From: Pseudomonas frederiksbergensis
GTDB lineage: Bacteria; Pseudomonadota; Gammaproteobacteria; Pseudomonadales; Pseudomonadaceae
Reading direction: 5' to 3'
Length of the DNA stretch: 64,000 nucleotides
NCBI RefSeq assembly: GCF_900105495.1
Contig: NZ_FNTF01000002.1
Coordinates: 4,332,501-4,396,500, forward strand
Position numbers and translations under genes: made by a program
Part shown: positions 55,151-62,876 of the stretch, piece after piece
How positions within the stretch are numbered: the first letter of the stretch is position 1
Layout of the letters: every line of letters starts with the position of its first letter
The notes under the pieces: model-generated
What the model was told of the DNA's origin: nothing
Database searches by the model: none
The model's input: only the letters and a program-made list of their open reading frames with translations

Positions 55151-55945
55151 CTAAAACAGCCCTCCCAACGCTGCCGGTTCCCAATTCATGATCACCAGTT
55201 CACCGCTCAACTCGGCCCTACCCTGCCGCTGATTAGTATTTGAGTAGCGAATATCCAGCGTCTCAAAGTGAATTCCCTCGAACACGCGTCGAATGTCCGG
55301 GTGGTCGTTGATGCTGACCATGACCTTACCTTTGCAACGACGCATGAAGTCGGCCATCCGTTCGTAGTTTTCGAACGGAAAGTCGACGCCATAGCCAGCG
55401 GTCTGCCAGTAAGGTGGGTCCATGTAGTGGAATGTGTGCGCACGGTCGTAACGTTCCGCGCATTCGAGCCAGGGGAGATTTTCGACGTAGGTACCCGACA
55501 AACGCTGCCAGGCGGCCGAGAGGTTTTCCTCGATACGCAGCAGGTTGATGGCAGGGGCAGTGGTCGCCGTGCCAAACGTCTGACCAGAGACCTTGCCGGC
55601 GAAGGCATGGTGCTGCAGGTAGAAGAATCTGGCGGCGCGCTGGATGTCGGTGAGGGTTTCGGGGCGGGTCATTTTCTGCCATTCGAACACTTGCCGAGAA
55701 CTGAGCGCCCATTTGAACTGGCGAACGAACTCTTCGAGGTGGTTCTGCACGACGCGGTAAAGCGTGACCAGGTCGCCGTTGATGTCGTTCAGGACCTCGA
55801 CAGGCGATGGCTGGGGCTTCATGAAGTAGAGCGCGGCACCGCCGGCAAAGACTTCAACGTAGCATTCGTGTGGCGGAAAAAGCGGAATGAGACGGTCGGC
55901 CAGGCGGCGTTTGCCGCCCATCCAAGGGATGATGGGTGTGGACAT
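55151..55945 (-). CDS. Phage Dam-type DNA adenine N6-methyltransferase
   Basis: A 264-residue class D12 adenine methylase. SAM motif I: IPWMGGKRRLADRLIPLFP then YVEVFAGGAALYF; catalytic motif IV DPPY in FHYMDPPYWQTAGYG; ENYERMADFMRRCKGKVMVS and ELVIMNW complete the fold. It probably protects phage DNA or resists host restriction. ATG 55945 (MSTPIIPWMGG) is preferred to 55954. It ends the minus-strand late region, with a LexA-type box 18 bp upstream of its start. Confidence 0.9.
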   Translation of the reverse strand: MSTPIIPWMGGKRRLADRLIPLFPPHECYVEVFAGGAALYFMKPQPSPVEVLNDINGDLVTLYRVVQNHLEEFVRQFKWALSSRQVFEWQKMTRPETLTDIQRAARFFYLQHHAFAGKVSGQTFGTATTAPAINLLRIEENLSAAWQRLSGTYVENLPWLECAERYDRAHTFHYMDPPYWQTAGYGVDFPFENYERMADFMRRCKGKVMVSINDHPDIRRVFEGIHFETLDIRYSNTNQRQGRAELSGELVIMNWEPAALGGLF

Positions 55946-55962
55946 AGAGAGCAAGACCTTTA

Positions 55963-55978
55963 CTGTATGGATAAACAG
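55963..55978. promoter_or_regulatory. LexA-type box before dam
   Basis: CTGTATGGATAAACAG matches CTGT-N8-ACAG and 12 of 16 positions of the Pseudomonas SOS consensus. It lies between Rz and dam, 18 bp before the dam start. Confidence 0.6.
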
Positions 55979-56095
55979 GTGCTAGGCTCGCCGCGCTTCG
56001 TGCACGGAGTAAGAGCCTTGGCTGGACTTGCAGGGACAGTCTGCAGGGACGGCGACCAGGCGGGATGTTGACGCATCCCTCCCGGTCGCTCTTTT

Positions 56096-56638
56096 TCACT
56101 TCGGTGTTGAGACTTCTTTGGCATAGGCCTGACAGGCCGCCAGGGCGATCAATCCTTGGTCGCCGGCATCGGTGATGCCGATAATTCTTTGAGCATGCGC
56201 TGGGTCAAGTTGGGCTCTTGCGGGGCCATGAACCACGCCGCCGGTGGCGGTGGTGGCTGGCACTGCGAGGCCACTGGCGGAAGCGGCTGGGTCGAGTAGG
56301 ACTGACAGGCGCAGATCAGCAGTGGCAAGGCGGTCGCGCAGGCGACCTTGATCACGTTGGACATCGCTCAAGACTCGGTAATGGGTCTGATCACTGTTTG
56401 CCAGGCGCTGCTCGAGCGCGAAGCGTTTGTCTCGTTCGGCACGCTGCTGCGCGACCGAAGCAAGGGTTATCTGATTGAGAGTTTCGGTGTGCAGGCGGCC
56501 CTGTTCGGCGAGCTGGTTGCCATATCGCCAGTCCTGGACTTGCCAGGTAATGGCCGCAGAACCACCGACCAAGACGACCATCAGCACGCTTTTTGCCAAC
56601 AGCCGATACGGCGCCGGGATCAGTTCGCCGATACGCAT
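56096..56638 (-). CDS. Rz-like i-spanin
   Basis: A 180-residue inner-membrane spanin subunit. MRIGELIPAPYRLLAKSVLM and the following VVLVGGSAAITWQVQDWRYG form an N-terminal transmembrane anchor; then a long periplasmic coiled coil (QLAEQGRLHTETLNQITLAS, QQRAERDKRFALEQRLANSD). ATG 56638 is chosen at the anchor; the frame is open upstream but overlaps the endolysin. The Rz1 gene is embedded in another frame. It starts inside the endolysin 3' end. Confidence 0.88.
   Translation of the reverse strand: MRIGELIPAPYRLLAKSVLMVVLVGGSAAITWQVQDWRYGNQLAEQGRLHTETLNQITLASVAQQRAERDKRFALEQRLANSDQTHYRVLSDVQRDQGRLRDRLATADLRLSVLLDPAASASGLAVPATTATGGVVHGPARAQLDPAHAQRIIGITDAGDQGLIALAACQAYAKEVSTPK
56149..56364 (-). 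CDS. Rz1-like o-spanin lipoprotein nested in Rz
   Basis: A 71-residue lipoprotein lying wholly inside Rz in a different frame. MSNVIKVACATALPLLICAC is a lipoprotein signal with lipobox LICAC; the mature part is Pro-rich (QCQPPPPPAAWFMAPQEP). Both the embedded position and the Pro-rich lipoprotein are typical of Rz1 in lambda and P2 (LysC). Together with Rz it spans the periplasm and fuses membranes in the last step of lysis. Confidence 0.85.
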   Translation of the reverse strand: MSNVIKVACATALPLLICACQSYSTQPLPPVASQCQPPPPPAAWFMAPQEPNLTQRMLKELSASPMPATKD

Positions 56639-57183
56639 AGCACCGCCCTCGCCCGCTCCCATAGTTCGAACCGGTCCTGCAGGCCATTGAGACCACCATT
56701 GATCCTGCGGGTGATCGTGTTGAACTCGTTTTGATCGGCCAGCGCGTTCAGCCCATTCACAGACCAGAACCATGCCGCCGACTCGGCGGCCCACTGCGGC
56801 AGCTCCAGCAGCTCAGGGGTGCGCAGCAATCGCTCGTCGCCGAACAACGCCAAGCTGCAGCGCAGATAATTGTCGTGGCCAGTGACCTGGATCAGACCGC
56901 GACCGCGATAGCGCTGGCCATCTCCATCTGCCGCCGGGGTGTTGCCCAGTTTTGCGGCCAAGTTACCGGTGTCGTACTTGCTCAGGTATTGATCACCGCC
57001 CAGCTCCCGCACGTACTGCAGCTGACCTGACTCATGACCCAATTGGGCGATGAACGCCGCTTGGCGTTTAGGTGTGTTGATCTGCCGATTCGCCATCGCG
57101 GCATTCAGTGCGGATACAAAAACGCCCGCTTGGCGGCGGGCGTTGGGCATGATGCGTTGCAGCTGTTGCTCGGTTAAGGGCAT
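56620..57183 (-). CDS. GH19 chitinase-like phage endolysin
   Basis: A 187-residue peptidoglycan hydrolase of glycoside hydrolase family 19. MPLTEQQLQRIMPNARRQAG at the start, the catalytic Glu in IAQLGHESGQLQYVREL, KYDTGNLAAKLGNT, RYRGRGLIQVTGHDNYLR (family motif) and TRRINGGLNGLQDRFELW. ATG 57183 has its box before it; 57198 is less likely as it falls in the terminator. No signal, so a holin is needed, which I did not find nearby. The 3' end overlaps the Rz start. Confidence 0.93.
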   Translation of the reverse strand: MPLTEQQLQRIMPNARRQAGVFVSALNAAMANRQINTPKRQAAFIAQLGHESGQLQYVRELGGDQYLSKYDTGNLAAKLGNTPAADGDGQRYRGRGLIQVTGHDNYLRCSLALFGDERLLRTPELLELPQWAAESAAWFWSVNGLNALADQNEFNTITRRINGGLNGLQDRFELWERARAVLCVSAN

Positions 57184-57197
57184 ACAAACTCCAGACA

Positions 57198-57220
57198 TAA
57201 AAAAGCCGCACGGGGCGGCG
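57198..57220 (-). terminator. Intrinsic terminator between gpD and endolysin
   Basis: GCCGCCCCGTGCGGC on the minus strand followed by TTTTTTAT. Confidence 0.85.
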
Positions 57221-57237
57221 ATGGGGAATGTGATGGG

Positions 57238-58284
57238 TTACGCGAGGCTGACCACCTTGACCGGTTTGTCGGCTTTCTTTTTCTTGCCTTTGGCTTTGGC
57301 CTTGCCCCTTTTTCCGCCGTTGCACTCGACCGTGGTCGACCAGCCCGCCTGGGTGTAAACCTGCTCCACCGAGTCGGCCAGGTACTCGCCATCGAGCCCG
57401 ACCTTGAAGCCCTGGGCATTGATTGAGCGCTCGGCAAAAATGTCGGTGCGCCCGGGCATTTCAAACCGCACGCCGGCGGTCGATCGGTTGAACGCGGCTA
57501 GGCGTGCTTTGGCGGCTGCCTCGGCGGCAGTCTTGTTCGGGTGAATGTGTCGATCAGTATGCACCGTTGGCAGGCCGTCCGGCACGTCGTCGTTGTCCAG
57601 GGACACCACGGCGAGCTGGCCGGTCTTTTTGTCCTGATGCGTGGCGGCCACCGACTTGTGCGCGTTGCGATCGCCAAGGCGGAATTGCCAGCGGCTGACA
57701 TCGCTACGAGTCAGGGTGATCACCCCAAATGCTTTGCCGCTTGCACTCTCGCCCCCCTGGCGCGGCATCACCAACAGCTTGCCGTCGGCGACCTTGGCCG
57801 TGCAGTCGTATTGCTTGGCCAGACGCGTGATGAAATTAAAGTCGGACTCGCTTATTTGATCGGCGCGCTCGACCTTGGTGGCCACCGGGCACACCGGCTG
57901 CCAGCCGTTACGCGCGGCGATATCGGCGACGATCTTAGACAGCGGCACGTTTTCCCAACTGCCGCTGCGAATGGTCTTGCCGCTGCCGCGCATGTCGCTG
58001 GCCTTGCCCTGAATCACGATGGTGTCGGGCGGACCTGACACGGTGATTTCGTCCACCACGTAACGGCCCATGCGGGCAAGGGACGTCTCGGCGTAGCCCA
58101 GATAGACCTCGATCCCCGCGCCACGGCTCGGCAGCATCACCAGGCCGTCGCGGTCGTCTATGCGCAATTCGAACTCGTCTGACTCCATGCCGGTCTTGTC
58201 GGTGGTACGAAGCTGAATCAGCCGATCATTGATCAGGCTGGTGATATCGGCACCATCGGCCACGATGCGAAATACAGGCGTCAT
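57238..58284 (-). CDS. Phage late control protein D (baseplate hub)
   Basis: A 348-residue gpD homologue (COG3500). MTPVFRIVADGADITSLIND at the start, RLIQLRTTDKTGMESDEFEL, ARMGRYVVDEITVSGPPDTI, KTIRSGSWENVPLSKIVADIA and SESDFNFITRLAKQYDCTAK are hub features; the tail ends in a Lys-rich stretch KRGKAKAKGKKKKADKPVK. P2 gpD forms the tail hub with gpV-type spikes. Terminators lie on both sides, so it is transcriptionally isolated unless antitermination operates. Confidence 0.93.
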   Translation of the reverse strand: MTPVFRIVADGADITSLINDRLIQLRTTDKTGMESDEFELRIDDRDGLVMLPSRGAGIEVYLGYAETSLARMGRYVVDEITVSGPPDTIVIQGKASDMRGSGKTIRSGSWENVPLSKIVADIAARNGWQPVCPVATKVERADQISESDFNFITRLAKQYDCTAKVADGKLLVMPRQGGESASGKAFGVITLTRSDVSRWQFRLGDRNAHKSVAATHQDKKTGQLAVVSLDNDDVPDGLPTVHTDRHIHPNKTAAEAAAKARLAAFNRSTAGVRFEMPGRTDIFAERSINAQGFKVGLDGEYLADSVEQVYTQAGWSTTVECNGGKRGKAKAKGKKKKADKPVKVVSLA

Positions 58285-58294
58285 GGATTTTTTC

Positions 58295-58320
58295 CAAAAA
58301 AAAGCCCGCGCAAGGCGGGC
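58295..58320 (-). terminator. Intrinsic terminator between gpX and gpD
   Basis: GCCCGCCTTGCGCGGGC on the minus strand followed by TTTTTTTT. Confidence 0.9.
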
Positions 58321-58366
58321 CAGAAAGTAAGGAGCTTAACGAATTAAGCGATCCCATCTTAGACCA

Positions 58367-58573
58367 TCAATCCCAGAGCGTTACCTGCTCTTCGACGGGC
58401 TTGGGCAGGGCCGGCAGCACAATCAGCAACCCTGCGCGGTATGGCTGGGCCTCATCGGCCAGGCCCTGATTGGCGCCCAGCACCGCCTCTACAGTGCCGA
58501 CCAGATGGCCATAAAAATTATTGCAAATGGTGTCCAGCAGATCCCCGTCAGACGTTCTGCATGTCGTCGCCAT
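58367..58573 (-). CDS. Phage tail protein X (LysM-like)
   Basis: A 68-residue protein of the gpX family. MATTCRTSDGDLLDTICNNF and YGHLVGTVEAVLGANQGLAD are the LysM-like repeat seen in P2 gpX; the end is PVEEQVTLWD. ATG 58573 is chosen and overlaps the gpU 3' end by 26 bp; 58582 is also open. Baseplate or tail-completion role. Confidence 0.9.
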   Translation of the reverse strand: MATTCRTSDGDLLDTICNNFYGHLVGTVEAVLGANQGLADEAQPYRAGLLIVLPALPKPVEEQVTLWD

Positions 58574-59393
58574 AGCGCACAAACTCCAAAGTGAACCTTT
58601 GTTTACGTGGGATACCGCCCTGCATCAGCGCGCTTTGCTCTTCCTCAAGGCTTTTGAGGCACCAGGTGCCCAGCACGTCGCCGTAACCGGTGGTCAGGGT
58701 CAGCGGCTGAAGCTGGGCGCCGAGCGTGCGCAGCGTGTCGAGCTGTTTCAAACCACCCTTTAAGCCCGGGATGATCGCGCCCTTGAGGGTGATTTTCTCG
58801 TCGCCCATGCCCACCGCTTGCTGGGCCGGGCGCCGTGATAGGCGCTCTTGCGAGGCCCAACGGAATTCAGTCGAGCGGCGCAGTTCGTCAAAGGCGGCCG
58901 TGTCGAGGTTGAAGAAATACGGCGGTGCCTTGGGGTCTTGCGGCTGGATGATCAGCAGGTGCGGAAACGGCTTAACCGCCTCCGGCGCCGGCGTCTGATC
59001 CGTGGCGAAGGCGCCCGTGGGCACGATGTTGGCGAGCGCCGGACTGGCCTTGCCGGCGATTTTGTTGATCGCCGTCGCCGCCTTACCTGCCTGTTCCTTG
59101 AGGGTGCCCAAGCGCTCATCCATCCCCGACAGCGCCCGGCTGGCTTTGTTGTAGGTGGCCACCACCGCGCCGACCTTGGCTTGCGCGGCATTCACCCCGC
59201 GCATGACCCGCTGAAGCTTGGCGCCGACCACAGGGCCGACAAAGGGCAGATCCTCCAGCTCGGACGCCGCGCCGGTGATTTCGCTGATCGCGCCATTCAT
59301 CGGCCCTAGCATGCCGTCCAGGCTGCGCCGTCCGGTTTCCCCCGCCGAGGCCAGGTATTTGAGCCCCGACCGTAATTGGTCCAATGCAGGCAT
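58548..59393 (-). CDS. Phage tail protein with C-terminal gpU domain
   Basis: A 281-residue protein. The C-terminal half (about 145-281) has the P2 gpU pattern HLLIIQPQDPKAPPYFFNLD, FRWASQERLSRRPAQQAVGM, KITLKGAIIPGLKGGLKQLD and LTLTTGYGDVLGTWCLKSLE. gpU caps the tail tube. The N-terminal 140 residues are a helical extension (PMNGAISEITGAASELEDLP, AGKAATAINKIAGK) that P2 gpU (about 160 residues) lacks, perhaps from tape-measure-type sequence. Confidence 0.88.
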   Translation of the reverse strand: MPALDQLRSGLKYLASAGETGRRSLDGMLGPMNGAISEITGAASELEDLPFVGPVVGAKLQRVMRGVNAAQAKVGAVVATYNKASRALSGMDERLGTLKEQAGKAATAINKIAGKASPALANIVPTGAFATDQTPAPEAVKPFPHLLIIQPQDPKAPPYFFNLDTAAFDELRRSTEFRWASQERLSRRPAQQAVGMGDEKITLKGAIIPGLKGGLKQLDTLRTLGAQLQPLTLTTGYGDVLGTWCLKSLEEEQSALMQGGIPRKQRFTLEFVRYGDDMQNV

Positions 59394-59405
59394 AAGCCCT
59401 CCGCG

Positions 59406-59543
59406 TTAAATGTTCGGCGAGTCGTACAACTTGCGGCTTTCCAGTTGCTGGGCGATGTCGCGCTGATGCTGCTCGAAAAACGGCCGCAACTGCGCATAGA
59501 GCTGGGCAGGGTCTTTCACGTCGCCGTTGACCGTAATGCTCAT
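59406..59543 (-). other. Out-of-frame C-terminal piece of the tape measure
   Basis: A frame ending at TAA 59406 encodes APMSITVNGDVKDPAQLYAQ and then LRPFFEQHQRDIAQQLESR. Such a strand plus helix is the usual C-terminus of phage tape-measure proteins. The frame continues open to the right, past the tape-measure stop at 59576, but is shifted one base from that reading frame (-1). The only ATG is at 59543 without a box. Either a frameshift (mutational, sequencing or programmed at GGAGGG) or a small separate gene. Confidence 0.5.
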
Positions 59544-59575
59544 CGGCGCCTGGATATCCACCTTGGAATCGACCT

Positions 59576-61891
59576 TTACCCTCCGGACTCGGCCTTGGCC
59601 GGCGATAGCGGGGCCAACTTGGCGGCCGCCGCGTCGGCGCTGGCCGGCGGCAACATCATGGCGCGTGCCGCATCACCGGGCTGCGCCTCGACCGCCGGCG
59701 CCGCCCGGCCGGGACTGGCCAGCAGCGAAACACCACTGGCGCCAGGCTTGGCGAACGACTGCGCAATGTTGCCCAGCACCGGCGGAATATCCTTGCCGGC
59801 GTTGGCCATCATCAGCGGCCCCGCGTCAGGCAGGCGTTTGAGTGATTCGTCGGCACCAAACATCGTCTTGCCGAGTACCCCACCCAAAAGATCGCCCCCC
59901 ATGCCGCCCAGAGCGGCACCGATCGCCCCACCCACCACCGTGCCGATCACCGGCACCACCGAACCGATGAACGCGCCCGCCGAAGCGCCGGCGATCGCCC
60001 CGGCCAAACCGCCCGCCGCACCGCCGTAGCCCTCGGCCTTTTCGTCTTGGGTTTCGGCGTTCTGGTAGGTGTCCACCGCCTTAAACATAGAATCAACCGC
60101 CGCAAAGATCGCCGGCCCCTTCACCCCCAGGCCGACACTCGCACCGCGACCACCGCCGCCACCGGACCGCCCGCCTTTGCCGCCACTCTTGCCCTTGCCG
60201 CCGTCGGCATCGACGCCGCCATCCAGGCCGCCGGCGCCGCCGGCCGGCATGTTGGTGACGATCACCTTTTGCGGAATGTTGGGATTGCCCATCAACGAAC
60301 CGCGACCGATATTCAGCAGACCCTTGGCAATCTTGAAACTGCTAAACGCCGTCTGCGCGGCGATCACCGCCGCCACGGCCGCACCGATCCCCGTCACCAG
60401 GCGCGGCGACTCATCCGACAGCTTGCTCAGGCCCTGGGCGACCGACGTCAAACCACCGGCCACGGCATCCGTCACTGGCCGAAAGGCGTCGCCGATCGCG
60501 CGCATGGCGTCATCCATGCCCTGGGCCATTTCTGCCCACTTCTGCGCCGAGGATTGGCGCCGCTCTTCCAGGTTCTTATCCAAGATCCCGCTGGCATTGG
60601 CCGACTCGTTTTTCAACTTGGCGTACAGATCCTTGTTCTGCATGTACGCCGTCAGCGCGCCCTTGACCTGCATGTCGGCGAACAAGTCGCCGGTGCGCAG
60701 AGCCTGTTCCAGGGACGCAATCATGGCTTTGGCTTTTTCTGGATCGGCTTCCTTGCTGATCCTGGCCGTGGCTTCCGCCATGGCGGCGGCCTTCTTCGGA
60801 TCGGTCGCGGCAATGTACTTCTGCGCCAATTCAAAGCTGGATTCCAGGGTGGACTTGCCATTCTGCAGGCCGGTGTTCATCGACGCCTGATAATCAATAC
60901 CGGCGTCTGCATAGGCCTTGACGGTGTCGCCCGAGCCGATTTTCTCCATCCAGTTTTTGAGGTTGTTCGCCGCCTCATCGGAACCGCCAGCGGTCTTCAT
61001 CTGCACCTGAAGCATGGCGCCCAATTGCGACACCGAGTCCATGCCAGTGATGCCCAGCTTGCCCATGCCCGCGAGCAATTCGGGGAACCAGCGCGCCATG
61101 TCGGCCGCCTCAAAGCTGCCGGCCTGGCCTTGGTAGGCGATCGCCTCCAGGGCCTTTTGCATCTGCGCCGGGTCGGTGATCTTGGCGTTCTGCCCCAGGG
61201 CATTGATCATGCGCGCCGTTTCGGTACCGTCCGAACCCTGGCCCACGGCAAACTTGGCCGCCGTCGGCGCATATTGCAGGGCCTTGTCCAGCTCCATGCC
61301 GGCACCGACCAGGGCATTGACCACTTCGGCCACCTGATTGCGCGCCATGCCGGTATCGCGCGACGTCCCGATAATCGTCTTGGACAGCTGCGCCTCTTCC
61401 GGCTTATTGGCAATACCGGCCTTGATCGAAATGTCGCGAATGATCGCCCCATAGTCCGCGCTGACCTTGGTCGGAACGGCCATGGCCAACGTGGCCGCCG
61501 CTGCCTGGCCGACGCTGCTTTTCAGGTTCTGCTTGCCCTCATCGAGCTGCATGTGTCCCTTGGCTTTCAGCTCGGCCTTGGCCGCCACCGCGCCCATGCT
61601 GGCGTAAGCCTTGGTCAGATTGCGGACTTCTATGCCTTGTTTCTTCAGGCTGCTGATATTGGATTCAAGCCGTTTCAGCAGTGCGCCGGCCCCCTGCTCA
61701 CCCGCCAGATGCGCCTTGCGCCACTCATCACGTAGGCGGATGGTGTCGCCAATGGTCTTTTCCAGAATCCGGGCTTTTTTGCCTTCGGCTTCCAGTTTCT
61801 TGATCCGCCCGGTGACATCCTTAAAGGCGTTGCCCACCGAGGAACTGACCGCCCCACCAATGACCAGGCCGAGCGCGAGTTTGTTCGCCAT
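59576..61891 (-). CDS. Phage tail tape-measure protein
   Basis: A 771-residue tape measure of a P2-like contractile tail. N-terminal coiled coil (MANKLALGLVIGGAVSSSVG, RIKKLEAEGKKARI), the conserved TP901-type core AADYxAI-like STKVSADYGAIIRDISIKAG and TSRDTGMARNQVAEVVNALV, a central hydrophobic region (LVTGIGAAVAAVIAAQTAFS) and Gly-rich GAAGGLAGAIAGASAGAFIG. Its length should give a tail of about 110-120 nm by the usual rule. The stop at 59576 seems premature relative to the out-of-frame C-terminal piece at 59406-59543. It follows gpE. Confidence 0.93.
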   Translation of the reverse strand: MANKLALGLVIGGAVSSSVGNAFKDVTGRIKKLEAEGKKARILEKTIGDTIRLRDEWRKAHLAGEQGAGALLKRLESNISSLKKQGIEVRNLTKAYASMGAVAAKAELKAKGHMQLDEGKQNLKSSVGQAAAATLAMAVPTKVSADYGAIIRDISIKAGIANKPEEAQLSKTIIGTSRDTGMARNQVAEVVNALVGAGMELDKALQYAPTAAKFAVGQGSDGTETARMINALGQNAKITDPAQMQKALEAIAYQGQAGSFEAADMARWFPELLAGMGKLGITGMDSVSQLGAMLQVQMKTAGGSDEAANNLKNWMEKIGSGDTVKAYADAGIDYQASMNTGLQNGKSTLESSFELAQKYIAATDPKKAAAMAEATARISKEADPEKAKAMIASLEQALRTGDLFADMQVKGALTAYMQNKDLYAKLKNESANASGILDKNLEERRQSSAQKWAEMAQGMDDAMRAIGDAFRPVTDAVAGGLTSVAQGLSKLSDESPRLVTGIGAAVAAVIAAQTAFSSFKIAKGLLNIGRGSLMGNPNIPQKVIVTNMPAGGAGGLDGGVDADGGKGKSGGKGGRSGGGGGRGASVGLGVKGPAIFAAVDSMFKAVDTYQNAETQDEKAEGYGGAAGGLAGAIAGASAGAFIGSVVPVIGTVVGGAIGAALGGMGGDLLGGVLGKTMFGADESLKRLPDAGPLMMANAGKDIPPVLGNIAQSFAKPGASGVSLLASPGRAAPAVEAQPGDAARAMMLPPASADAAAAKLAPLSPAKAESGG

Positions 61892-61930
61892 GTGCGTGCC
61901 CTATGCGTCGTCGAGTCGATCGAAGGCGGC

Positions 61931-62042
61931 TCAATCCGTGAGCCACCACACCATCCGATCAAAAGTCATGGCCTCAATCTCGGCCGCCGAGAACCCCGTC
62001 TCTTTAGCCAAGCGTTTCGCCGCGATCTTGAGCGTGGTTGCG
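61931..62042 (-). CDS. gpE'-like tail chaperone extension in shifted frame
   Basis: After gpE the frame shifted by one base (+1 or -2) stays open and encodes LKIAAKRLAKETGFSAAEIE, then AMTFDRMVWWLTD before TGA at 61931. This is the size and place of P2 gpE', made by ribosomal frameshifting from gpE. It has no start codon or RBS of its own. The frame is already open inside the gpE 3' end, so a shift near 62,050-62,075 would fuse the two. Confidence 0.55.
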
Positions 62043-62348
62043 TTACACGTCGTCTTCTTCGACCAGGCGAAAATAGCCGGCCTGCAAGCGGTTGTAGTCC
62101 TTGAGTTTCAGGGCCAACAGGTCCGCCTCGGCGACCGAAAGCAAGGAGCAAAACAGGTGCAACTCCATCTTTTCCATGTCGCCGGCGCCGATCATTTTCG
62201 CGGCGTTGAATTCCTTCACACTGGGCGCGCGCATGGTCAACCTGTCGACCAGCACGCCGTTGAAGCTGGCCTTATAACGCAGCGTTACGGTAACGCCTTC
62301 CTCGGTGACGGAGAGCCAGGCCGGCAACGTTTGAGTATCCAGAGTCAT
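62043..62348 (-). CDS. Phage tail assembly chaperone gpE
   Basis: A 101-residue protein (MTLDTQTLPAWLSVTEEGVT). LRYKASFNGVLVDRLTMRAP, KEFNAAKMIGAGDMEKMELH and LLSVAEADLLALKLKDYNRL match the gpE family that escorts the tape measure. It lies between the tube and tape-measure genes as in P2. Its 3' end probably carries a programmed frameshift. Confidence 0.9.
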   Translation of the reverse strand: MTLDTQTLPAWLSVTEEGVTVTLRYKASFNGVLVDRLTMRAPSVKEFNAAKMIGAGDMEKMELHLFCSLLSVAEADLLALKLKDYNRLQAGYFRLVEEDDV

Positions 62349-62360
62349 GTGCTTTTATCC

Positions 62361-62864
62361 TTAAAGGCCAACGGCCGAGCGTTCGGCAGCGAGTTGATCA
62401 ACACCGTCGATCACCTGAATCATGTTGAGCGGATCGATCTCGTACATCACACGCCCGTCGATTTCGAGCTTGTAGTAGGTCAGCTTCACGGCGTGTTTGA
62501 TTTCGGCCTGATCGCCCGGTTTCCAGTCGCCCATATCGACCTCTTTCACGCCGCCGCGCATGGTCACGACCACCGGCGTGACCGCACCCTTGAGGCCCTT
62601 GTACGCGCCGCGAAACACCAGATTGCAGGCGGTCTGATCGGACAGACCCAAATATTTCAGCGTCTCGCGGCGCACGCCGTTGGTGGTAAACGCGGACTCC
62701 AGCTTTTCCATGCCCACAGCGAACTCAATCGGCGCCGACATGCCGCCGCCCTGATAGTCGAGAGTCTTTTGCGTCAGCTTTGGTAGGGTCAGGCTTGGCA
62801 CTTCGCCGGACAGGCTCACGCCGTCGACAAACGCGACGCAGTTGGTCAGTACTTGAGGAATCAT
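62361..62864 (-). CDS. Phage major tail tube protein (FII)
   Basis: A 167-residue tube protein. MIPQVLTNCVAFVDGVSLSG at the start, LPKLTQKTLDYQGGGMSAPI, the conserved EFAVGMEKLESAFTTNGVRR and VEMGDWKPGDQAEIKHAVKL-type end (KEVDMGDWKPGDQAEIKHAV). Matches P2 gpFII in length. It sits 12 bp behind the sheath gene. Confidence 0.95.
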   Translation of the reverse strand: MIPQVLTNCVAFVDGVSLSGEVPSLTLPKLTQKTLDYQGGGMSAPIEFAVGMEKLESAFTTNGVRRETLKYLGLSDQTACNLVFRGAYKGLKGAVTPVVVTMRGGVKEVDMGDWKPGDQAEIKHAVKLTYYKLEIDGRVMYEIDPLNMIQVIDGVDQLAAERSAVGL

Positions 62865-62876
62865 TGAACGGCCCCC

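Noticed and set aside
55854..56099. 81-codon minus-strand ORF between Rz and dam as a Com-type regulator
   Set aside because: No zinc CxxC pairs, overlaps dam and carries the LexA-type box; probably non-coding.
60047..61735. 562-codon plus-strand frame
   Set aside because: Antisense of the tape-measure gene; Arg/His-rich shadow.
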